A stretch of 12,642 nucleotides of DNA from JAEUPI01 sp036520715 (GTDB taxonomy: Bacteria > Pseudomonadota > Gammaproteobacteria > Burkholderiales > Burkholderiaceae_C). The stretch's first letter is position 1, and each line of letters opens with the position of its first letter. The stretch spans positions 1 through 12,642 of the forward strand of contig DATDJF010000138.1 of NCBI GenBank assembly GCA_036520715.1, written 5' to 3'. Under the pieces are notes generated by a model. It was not told the DNA's origin and searched no databases. It was given only the letters and a program-made list of their open reading frames with translations. Of the stretch, positions 6,023 to 12,642 are shown piece by piece. The position numbers were made by a program, and so were the translations under genes.

Positions 6023-6967
6023 ATGAAGACGTTCATCCGCGTCGTCGAGGTCTGGGTGCCCGATGCCGGGCATACGCTGCTCGAGTGGGGCAGCGGCCTG
6101 TACCCCGACGCGCCGCGCTTCGGCGCGATCAGCCGCACCATGTGCTTCGGCCGTGCCGAGGGGCTGCCGGGTCAGGCCTGGGACACCGGCCGTCCGATCG
6201 TGCTGAAGCAGTTCGAGGGCTCGTACTTCCTGCGCACGCGCGCCGCAGCCGCCGAGGGGCTGACCTGCGGCATCGCGCTGCCGTTCTTCCATGGTGAGCG
6301 GTTGACCGCGGTGATGCTGATCTTCTGTGGCGACAGTCAGTCGCACGCGGGGGCGATCGAGCTGTGGCACAACGAGCCGGACCTCTCGCCCGACCTGACG
6401 CTGCACGACGGCTACTACGGCACGACTGCCGAGGTGTTCGAGTTCGTGGCGCGGCAGACCGCGTTTCGCAGGGGCTTCGGCCTGCCCGGGCTGGCCTGGG
6501 ACTCGGCGCTGCCGGTGTTCATGCCCGATCTCGGCCGCGGCACACGCTTCATCCGCGCCGACAGTGCGCTGCAGGTGGGCATCAACCGTGGCCTGGCGAT
6601 TCCGTGCTCGGCGCGCGGCGGCGACGACGTCTGGGTGATGGCGCTGCTGTCGGCACTGGGCACGCCGATCGTTCGTCGCTTCGAGACCTGGCTGCCCGAT
6701 GCCAGTGGCCACCACCTGTTGCGCCGCGAAGGGTTCTGCGAGGTGCGAGGGGCCATCGGGGCTGGTAGCGCGGCCGACCGCATCGAGCTCGGTGAGGGCC
6801 TGCTCGGCCAGGTACTGGCCAGCCGCGCACCGGCCGTCGCCGACAGCGCGCCGCAGCAGCCCGGCGCGGTGGGCGTTGCCGCGGGCGAGTTCGCCTTCGA
6901 GTCGGTGGCGGCGCTGCCCGTGCTGCACGGTGGCCGTGTCATCGCGGTCGTGGCCTGGTACTTCTGA
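6023..6967 (+). CDS. protein of three tandem GAF-like repeats, operon-encoded, function unknown
   Basis: A 314-residue soluble protein with no signal peptide, membrane segment or output domain. Three repeats are visible at about 8-101, 112-211 and 219-314. Each opens with a strand of the form VEVWVPD / IELWHNE / FETWLPD. Each has a central EGLPGQAWDTGRPIV / FGLPGLAWDSALPVF / EGLLGQVLASRAPAV block and ends with GLTCGIALPFF / GINRGLAIPCS / FESVAALPVLH followed by a hydrophobic strand. The G-L-P-G-x-A-W block and the 'sv-ALP' strand are typical of GAF domains, which bind small ligands or mediate dimerisation. The gene lies between transporter and reductase genes (12 bases after nrtCD, 5 bases before nirB), with GGGAG five bases before ATG. 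A role in sensing nitrate, nitrite or a redox signal, or in adjusting transporter or reductase activity, is inference from position only. Confidence 0.8.
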   Translation: MKTFIRVVEVWVPDAGHTLLEWGSGLYPDAPRFGAISRTMCFGRAEGLPGQAWDTGRPIVLKQFEGSYFLRTRAAAAEGLTCGIALPFFHGERLTAVMLIFCGDSQSHAGAIELWHNEPDLSPDLTLHDGYYGTTAEVFEFVARQTAFRRGFGLPGLAWDSALPVFMPDLGRGTRFIRADSALQVGINRGLAIPCSARGGDDVWVMALLSALGTPIVRRFETWLPDASGHHLLRREGFCEVRGAIGAGSAADRIELGEGLLGQVLASRAPAVADSAPQQPGAVGVAAGEFAFESVAALPVLHGGRVIAVVAWYF

Positions 6968-6972
6968 GCGAG

Positions 6973-9429
6973 ATGCGATCGATGGACAGGATGAAGCTGG
7001 TGATGGTGGGCAACGGCATGGCGGGCGTGCGCACGCTCGAGGAACTGCTGAAGATCGCGCCGGACCTGTACGACATCACGGTGTTCGGGGCCGAGCCGCA
7101 TCCGAACTACAACCGCATCCTGCTGAGCCCGGTGCTCGCCGGCGAGCAGACGGTCGACCAGATCATCCTCAACCCGCTCTCCTGGTACGAAGAGCACGGC
7201 ATCACCTTGCACCGGGGCAGGAAGGTCGCGCGCATCGATCGCATCAAGCGGCAGGTGGTGGCCGACGACGGCACGGCCGCTGCCTACGACCGCCTGCTGC
7301 TGGCCACCGGATCGAACCCGTTCGTCCTGCCGGTGCCGGGCAACGACCTGCCCGGCGTGATCGCCTACCGCGACATCGCCGACACGCAGGCGATGATCGA
7401 TGCCGCCACCCGGCACCGGCATGCGGTGGTGATCGGCGGCGGTCTGCTCGGCCTGGAAGCCGCCAACGGCCTGGTGCAGCGAGGCATGGACGTGTCGGTG
7501 GTGCACATCATGCCGTGGCTGATGGAGCGCCAGCTCGACGAGGCCGCCGGCAAGCTGCTGCAGCAGTCGCTCGAGCAGCGTGGGCTGAAGTTCCTGATCG
7601 GCGCGCAGACCGCCGCGTTGCTGCCCGACCCCGACGGCCGCGTGTCCGCCGTGCGCTTCAAGGACGGTCGCGAGATCGCGGCCGAGCTGGTGGTGATGGC
7701 CGCCGGCATCCGGCCCAACACCACACTGGCCGAAGGCGCCGGGCTGCTTTGCAACAAGGGCATCGTCGTCAACGACACGCTGCAGACCATCACCGACCCG
7801 CGCGTCTATGCGGTGGGCGAATGCGCGGCACACCGCGGCATCGCCTACGGCCTGGTGGCGCCGCTGTTCGAGCAGGGCAAGGTATGCGCGACGCACCTGG
7901 CGCAATTCGGCATCGGCCGCTACTCGGGCAGCCAGACCTCCACCAAGCTCAAGGTCACTGGCATCGACCTGTTCTCGGCCGGCAACTTCATGGGCGGCGA
8001 AGGCACCGAGGAGATCGTGCTGTCCGATCCGCTGGGCGGCGTCTACAAGAAGCTGGTGATCCGCGACGACAAGCTGATCGGCGCCTGCCTGTACGGCGAC
8101 ACGGTCGACGGCAGCTGGTACTTCAAGCTGCTGCGCGAGGGCCGGCCGATCGGGGACTTGCGCGACCGCCTGATGTTCGGCGAGTCGAACATCGGCGACG
8201 TCGGCCACGAGGGCCACAACAAGGCCGCCGCGATGGCCGACAGCGACGAGGTCTGCGGCTGCAACGGCGTCAACAAGGGCGCGATCTGCAAGGCCATCAA
8301 GGACAAGGGCCTGTTCACGCTCGAGGAGGTGCGCAAGCACACCAAGGCCAGTGCGAGCTGCGGCTCGTGCACCGGCCTGGTCGAGCAGCTGCTGATGTTC
8401 ACCGCCGGTGGCGACTACTCCGCCGCGCCGAAGATGAAGGCGCTGTGCGGCTGCACCGACCACAGCCACCAGGACGTGCGCGACGCGGTCCGGCAGCACA
8501 AGCTGCTGTCGATCGCCGACACCATGGCCTTCCTCGAATGGCGCACGCCCAACGGCTGCGCAGGCTGCCGGCCGGCGATCAACTACTACCTGATCAGCAC
8601 CTGGCCGAAGGAAGCCAAAGACGACCCTCAGAGCCGCTTCATCAACGAGCGCAGCCACGCCAACAACCAGAAGGACGGCACCTATTCGGTGGTGCCGCGC
8701 ATGTGGGGCGGCGAGACCACGGCCGATGAACTGCGCCGCATCGCCGACGTGGTCGACAAGTACAAGATCCCCACCGTCAAGGTGACCGGCGGCCAGCGCA
8801 TCGACCTGTTGGGCGTGAAGAAGGAAGACCTGGTCAACGTCTGGCGCGACATCGGCATGCCCAGCGGCCATGCCTACGCCAAGGCGCTGCGCACCGTGAA
8901 GACCTGCGTCGGCAGCGAGTGGTGCCGCTTCGGCACGCAAGACAGCACGCAGATGGGCAAGGACCTCGAGCGCGCGCTGTGGCGCATGTACGCGCCGCAC
9001 AAGGTCAAGCTCGCGGTGTCGGGCTGCCCGCGCAACTGCGCCGAGGCCGGCATCAAGGACGTCGGCGTGATCGGCGTCGACTCCGGCTGGGAGCTCTACG
9101 TTGCCGGCAACGGCGGTATCAAGACCGAGGTGGCGCAGTTCTTCGTCAAGGTGAAGACGGCGGCCGAGGTGCTGGAGTACAGCGGCGCGTTCCTGCAGCT
9201 CTACCGGGAGGAGGGCTGGTACCTCGAGCGCACCGTGCACTACGTGAGCCGCGTCGGCATCGAGCACGTGAAGAAGAAGGTGCTCGAGGACGCCGCCAGC
9301 CGCAAGGCGCTGTGGGAGCGGCTGCAGTTCGCGCTCGACGGCGAGCCCGACCCGTGGTTCGAGCACGCCAAGGCGAGTGTCGACCTGCGGCAGTTCGCGC
9401 CGGTGGCAAACGAGGCGACGACGGTATGA
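6973..9429 (+). CDS. nirB: assimilatory nitrite reductase [NAD(P)H], large subunit
   Basis: Reduces nitrite to ammonium in the cytoplasm with NADH; 818 residues, close to the enterobacterial length. Order: FAD-binding Rossmann motif GNGMAG (13-18); NADH-binding motif GGGLLG (155-160); two BFD-type [2Fe-2S] modules with Cys428, 430, 463, 466 and Cys492, 494, 529, 532; a ferredoxin-like sulfite/nitrite reductase half-domain; then the siroheme-[4Fe-4S] ligands TCVGSEWC (Cys645, 651) and SGCPRNC (Cys685, 689). All cofactor ligands are present. ATG at 6973 is taken as the start; in-frame ATGs at 6982 and 6991 are equally compatible with the fold, and none has a strong ribosome site (GAGCGAG abuts the first). 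It begins 5 bases after the GAF gene and its stop overlaps the nirD start. Siroheme synthesis genes are not in the window. Confidence 0.96.
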   Translation: MRSMDRMKLVMVGNGMAGVRTLEELLKIAPDLYDITVFGAEPHPNYNRILLSPVLAGEQTVDQIILNPLSWYEEHGITLHRGRKVARIDRIKRQVVADDGTAAAYDRLLLATGSNPFVLPVPGNDLPGVIAYRDIADTQAMIDAATRHRHAVVIGGGLLGLEAANGLVQRGMDVSVVHIMPWLMERQLDEAAGKLLQQSLEQRGLKFLIGAQTAALLPDPDGRVSAVRFKDGREIAAELVVMAAGIRPNTTLAEGAGLLCNKGIVVNDTLQTITDPRVYAVGECAAHRGIAYGLVAPLFEQGKVCATHLAQFGIGRYSGSQTSTKLKVTGIDLFSAGNFMGGEGTEEIVLSDPLGGVYKKLVIRDDKLIGACLYGDTVDGSWYFKLLREGRPIGDLRDRLMFGESNIGDVGHEGHNKAAAMADSDEVCGCNGVNKGAICKAIKDKGLFTLEEVRKHTKASASCGSCTGLVEQLLMFTAGGDYSAAPKMKALCGCTDHSHQDVRDAVRQHKLLSIADTMAFLEWRTPNGCAGCRPAINYYLISTWPKEAKDDPQSRFINERSHANNQKDGTYSVVPRMWGGETTADELRRIADVVDKYKIPTVKVTGGQRIDLLGVKKEDLVNVWRDIGMPSGHAYAKALRTVKTCVGSEWCRFGTQDSTQMGKDLERALWRMYAPHKVKLAVSGCPRNCAEAGIKDVGVIGVDSGWELYVAGNGGIKTEVAQFFVKVKTAAEVLEYSGAFLQLYREEGWYLERTVHYVSRVGIEHVKKKVLEDAASRKALWERLQFALDGEPDPWFEHAKASVDLRQFAPVANEATTV

Positions 9430-9818
9430 ACGCGCGCTCAACGATTTGGCAGGCCGCTTGCAAGGTCGATGACATCCCGCCGCTCGGCGCGCGCCGCGTG
9501 GCGCGAGAGCAGGGGCTCGCAGTGGCCGTGTTCCGCGGCGCGGAAGACCGCGTGTTCGCGCTGCTCGACCGCTGCCCGCACAAGGGCGGCCCGTTGAGCC
9601 AGGGCATCGTGTTCGGCGACAGCGTCGCCTGCCCGCTGCACAACTGGACCCTCTCGCTCACCGACGGCCGGGCCAAGGCACCGGACGTGGGCTGCGCGGT
9701 CGCATTCGCCTGCAAGGTCGAAGACGGCACGGTGTTTCTCGATGCCGACGAGCTCGCGCACAAGGCGCTCGACGTGGTGGCGCCGATCGCCGGGCCGCAC
9801 GCCAAGCCGGGCTGCTGA
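9426..9818 (+). CDS. nirD: assimilatory nitrite reductase [NAD(P)H], small subunit (Rieske fold)
   Basis: 130 residues, the usual size for NirD, the partner of NirB. The start overlaps the nirB stop as ATGA (9426-9429), indicating translational coupling and fixing the start. A Rieske fold is evident, and the ligands CPHKG (Cys50, His52) and CPLHN (Cys69, His72) are intact in a C-x-H ... C-x2-H arrangement. Some NirD proteins, including that of E. coli, are described as lacking these residues, so this subunit may carry a [2Fe-2S] cluster. The WTLSLTDGRA segment after the second pair is typical of Rieske proteins. The nasA gene follows after 14 bases. Confidence 0.95.
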   Translation: MNARSTIWQAACKVDDIPPLGARRVAREQGLAVAVFRGAEDRVFALLDRCPHKGGPLSQGIVFGDSVACPLHNWTLSLTDGRAKAPDVGCAVAFACKVEDGTVFLDADELAHKALDVVAPIAGPHAKPGC

Positions 9819-9832
9819 AAGCACATCGCGCC

Positions 9833-12634
9833 ATGCGCGAAACCAGGTCCACCTGCCCTTACTGCGGCGTCGGCTGCGGGGTCATCATCGAGAGCGAGGG
9901 CGACCAGATCACCGGCGTGCGCGGCGATCCCGAGCACCCGGCCAACTTCGGCCGCCTGTGCAGCAAGGGCAGCTCGCTGCACCTGACGGCGGCGCAGCCG
10001 GTGACGCTGCACACACGGCTGCTGCATCCGATGCAACGCACGGCGCGCGGCGCGGCACCGCACGCCATCGGCTGGGACGCCGCGCTCGATCTGGCGGCCG
10101 ATCGCATCGCGCACATCGTGCGGACGCACGGCCCCGACGCGGTGGGCCTGTACCTGTCGGGCCAGTTGCTGACCGAGGACTACTACGTCTTCAACAAGCT
10201 GGCGCGGGCGCTGGTCGGCACCAACAACGTCGACACCAACTCGCGGCTGTGCATGAGCTCGGCGGTGGCCGGCTACAAGCTCACGCTCGGCGCCGACGCG
10301 CCGCCGGCCTGCTACGAAGACCTCGATCACGCGCGCACGGTGTTCATCGCCGGCAGCAACATGGCCTGGGCGCACCCGATCCTGATGCGGCGGCTGGAAG
10401 ACGCGCGCCGCGCGCGGCCCGAGGCGAAATGGATCGTGGTCGATCCGCGCCGCACCGAAACGGCCACCATGGCCGACCTGCACCTGCAGATCCAGCCCGG
10501 GACCGACATCACGCTGTGCCACGGCATCGCGCACCTGCTGCTGTGGGAAAACCTGACCGATGCGGCCTTCATCGCTGCCCACACCGAAGGCTTCGAGGCC
10601 TTGCGCGACCTGGTGCGCGACCACACGCCGCGCAGCGTGGCGCAGGCCTGCGGCATCGCCGAAGCCGACCTGGTGCAGGCGGCGCGCTGGTTCGGCGGCC
10701 ACACCCCGACGCTGTCGCTGTATTGCCAGGGCTTGAACCAGAGCGTCAACGGCACGCACAACAACGCCGCGCTGATCAACCTGCACCTGCTCAGCGGACA
10801 GATCGGCAAGCCCGGCGCCGGGCCGTTCTCGCTGACCGGCCAGCCCCACGCGATGGGTGGGCGCGAGGTCGGCGCGCTGGCCAATCAGCTGGCGGCGCAC
10901 CGCGACCTCGGCAATGCCGAACACCGCGCCGAGATGGCGGCGCTGTGGGGGGTGCCCGATCTGCCGGCACAGCCCGGCAAGTCGGCCGTCGAGATGTTCG
11001 AGGCCGCCGCCGACGGCGCGATCAAGCTGCTGTGGATCGCCTGCACGAATCCTGCGCAATCGATGCCGCACCAGTCCACGGTTCGTCGCGCGCTCGAGCG
11101 CTGCGAGTTCGTGATCGTGCAGGAGGCGTTTCGCACCACCGCCACCTGCGCCTTCGCCGACCTGCTGCTGCCGGCCAGCAGCTGGGGTGAAAAGGAGGGT
11201 AGCGTCACCAACAGCGAACGCCGCATCTCGCGCGTGCGTGCCGCGGTGCCGGCGCCGGGCGCGGCGCGCGCCGACTGGCGCATCGCGGTCGACGTGGCGC
11301 AGCGCGTCGAAGCGCGGCTGCAGCGGCCGCGCACCGACGGCAAGGCGAGCGGCTTCGGTTTCGAAAACCCGGAGACGGTTTGGAACGAACACCGCGCGGC
11401 CACGCGCGGGCGCGACCTCGACATCACCGGCCTGTCGTACACGATGCTCGAGTCCGCCGGCCCGCAGCAGTGGCCGTGGCCATGCGGCGCCGGCAGCGGC
11501 CGGCGGCGACTCTACGAAGACGGCCGCTTCGTGTTCGACGACGGCCGGGCGCGCTTCGCCGCGGTGAAGCCGTTGCCGCTGGCCGAGCCGCGCGACGTGC
11601 GGCATCCGTTCGCGCTCACCACCGGCCGCTTGCGCGACCAGTGGCACGGCCTGAGCCGCACCGGCACGCTGGGCCGCCTGTTCGGCCACGCCGGCGAGCC
11701 GGCGATCGAGTTGCATGCACACGACCTCGAGCGGCTCGGCGCCAGGCCGGGCGATCTGCTGCTGGTGACGTCGCGCCGCGGCTCGATCGTGTTGCCGGCG
11801 CAGGCCAGCGACGCGATGGCGCCGATGCAGGCGCACATCGCGATGCACTGGGGCGCCGAGGTGCTGGGCGGCTCGAGCGCCAGCGGCCGTGCGCTGGCCG
11901 GCGTGAACACGCTGACCACCGGCGCCTTTTGCGCGACCAGCAAGCAGCCGGAACTCAAGCACTGTGCGGTCAAGCTCATCAAGGCCGAGCTGTCGTGGAA
12001 GTTGCTGGCGATGGCATGGTTGCCGCAAGCGCGCGCCCACGAGGCGCGCGAGGCGTTGCGCGAGCTGATGCCGCTGTTTCCCTATGCGAGCTGCGTGCCG
12101 TTCGGGCGCGAGCCCGACGCACAGGGCCGGCTCGGCGTGTTGTGGCGCGCCGCCGCGCACGAGCGCGCCAGCGATGCGGTGCTCAAGCGCATCGAGTCGC
12201 TGCTCGAGCTCGATGGCGCACAGGCGCTGCGTTATGCCGACGCCAAGCGCGGGCTGCGCCGCACCATCGCGCTGAACGGCGTGGGCGAGGCGATGCGCGT
12301 GCAGGCGTTCCTGTTGGCCGGCCAGACCGAGGCCGAGCCGTGGTTGCGCGCGCTGCTGGTCGACGAGCAGCCGGCGCAGGCCTACGGGCGAGCGCTGCTG
12401 CGTGCCGGCGCGGCGCCGCCGGGCGCGGTGCCAGCGCGCTCGCCGCAGGTGTGCACCTGCCACGACGTCAGCGAAGCGCGCATCCGCGACGCGCTGGCCG
12501 CCATGACCGGCGGCGCCGAGGCGCGGCTGGCGCAGTTGCAGCGCGCTCTGCGCTGCGGCACCGAGTGTGGCTCGTGCGTGCCGGCGCTCAAGCGCCTTGT
12601 GGGCGAATGTCCGGCCGACTCGATGGTGCGCTGA
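9833..12634 (+). CDS. nasA: assimilatory nitrate reductase catalytic subunit, Mo-bis-MGD, with C-terminal BFD domain
   Basis: Cytoplasmic enzyme reducing nitrate to nitrite, 933 residues, no signal peptide. The N-terminal [4Fe-4S] motif is Cys8, Cys11, Cys15 and Cys43 (CPYCGVGC then GRLCSKG). The molybdenum-ligating Cys is Cys140 in SRLCMSSAVAGYK, as in NapA/NasA. The molybdopterin-dinucleotide-binding domain begins near residue 590 (HPFALTTGRLRDQWHG). The C-terminal 60 residues form a BFD-like [2Fe-2S] domain with CTC (874, 876) and CGSC (912, 915), typical of NasA enzymes that accept electrons through an extra cluster. There is no separate NasC-type FAD/NADH electron-transfer subunit in the window. 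ATG 9833 places the Cys motif directly at the N-terminus, although the upstream GAAAG (9817-9821) is a weak ribosome site. Complete; only eight bases follow the stop. Confidence 0.96.
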   Translation: MRETRSTCPYCGVGCGVIIESEGDQITGVRGDPEHPANFGRLCSKGSSLHLTAAQPVTLHTRLLHPMQRTARGAAPHAIGWDAALDLAADRIAHIVRTHGPDAVGLYLSGQLLTEDYYVFNKLARALVGTNNVDTNSRLCMSSAVAGYKLTLGADAPPACYEDLDHARTVFIAGSNMAWAHPILMRRLEDARRARPEAKWIVVDPRRTETATMADLHLQIQPGTDITLCHGIAHLLLWENLTDAAFIAAHTEGFEALRDLVRDHTPRSVAQACGIAEADLVQAARWFGGHTPTLSLYCQGLNQSVNGTHNNAALINLHLLSGQIGKPGAGPFSLTGQPHAMGGREVGALANQLAAHRDLGNAEHRAEMAALWGVPDLPAQPGKSAVEMFEAAADGAIKLLWIACTNPAQSMPHQSTVRRALERCEFVIVQEAFRTTATCAFADLLLPASSWGEKEGSVTNSERRISRVRAAVPAPGAARADWRIAVDVAQRVEARLQRPRTDGKASGFGFENPETVWNEHRAATRGRDLDITGLSYTMLESAGPQQWPWPCGAGSGRRRLYEDGRFVFDDGRARFAAVKPLPLAEPRDVRHPFALTTGRLRDQWHGLSRTGTLGRLFGHAGEPAIELHAHDLERLGARPGDLLLVTSRRGSIVLPAQASDAMAPMQAHIAMHWGAEVLGGSSASGRALAGVNTLTTGAFCATSKQPELKHCAVKLIKAELSWKLLAMAWLPQARAHEAREALRELMPLFPYASCVPFGREPDAQGRLGVLWRAAAHERASDAVLKRIESLLELDGAQALRYADAKRGLRRTIALNGVGEAMRVQAFLLAGQTEAEPWLRALLVDEQPAQAYGRALLRAGAAPPGAVPARSPQVCTCHDVSEARIRDALAAMTGGAEARLAQLQRALRCGTECGSCVPALKRLVGECPADSMVR

Positions 12635-12642
12635 GAATTGGC

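Noticed and set aside
3128..6928. Minus-strand open frame of 1266 codons, with similar long ones at 6415-9441 and 9146-12463
   Set aside because: They lie antisense to well-identified nrt, nir and nas genes. Their translations are His/Arg/Ala/Gln-rich low-complexity sequence without a recognisable domain, the usual artefact of high third-position G+C.

Overview
The window reads as a chromosomal nitrate-assimilation locus of a high-G+C betaproteobacterium, most likely a member of the Burkholderiales (Comamonadaceae/Rubrivivax-Leptothrix type). Reasons: strong G/C bias at third codon positions with long antisense shadow frames, the nrtABC-nirBD-nasA content and order, and a divergent NasT-like ANTAR regulator that carries extra sensor domains. 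No tRNA, rRNA, insertion sequence, CRISPR array or phage gene is visible.

Layout. At the left edge is the last part of a plus-strand anti-sigma-factor gene (RskA type), unrelated to the rest. A 9-bp hairpin separates it from a convergent minus-strand gene for a 427-residue regulator: a receiver-like domain without its phospho-acceptor Asp, a NasT-type ANTAR RNA-binding domain, and a C-terminal region with two PilJ / NarX-P-box-like motifs. The 273-bp divergent region contains a near-perfect sigma-54 promoter (1567-1582). It is followed at once by a hairpin with an A-x-x-G-x-x hexaloop, the signature of ANTAR antitermination targets, then by further potential stems, one of them terminator-like, and a GGAG ribosome site in front of a TTG start.

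From 1786 to 12634 seven genes run on the plus strand with gaps of 5-25 bp or an ATGA overlap, so they are almost certainly one operon. They are: nitrate-binding protein (nrtA), permease (nrtB), a fused double ATPase (nrtCD), a protein of three degenerate GAF-like repeats, NADH nitrite reductase large and small subunits (nirB, nirD), and the molybdenum assimilatory nitrate reductase (nasA).

How it works together: nitrate enters through NrtABCD, NasA reduces it to nitrite, and NirBD reduces nitrite to ammonium. The likely control is two-layered. Sigma-54 with an enhancer-binding protein (NtrC would be the usual one) would start transcription under nitrogen limitation. The ANTAR-PilJ protein would then let polymerase through the leader when nitrate or nitrite is present. 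The sensor part appears fused to the ANTAR protein, replacing the separate NasS partner of NasS-NasT systems. This single-protein arrangement, and the triple-GAF protein between transporter and reductase genes, are the two least-explained parts of the window.
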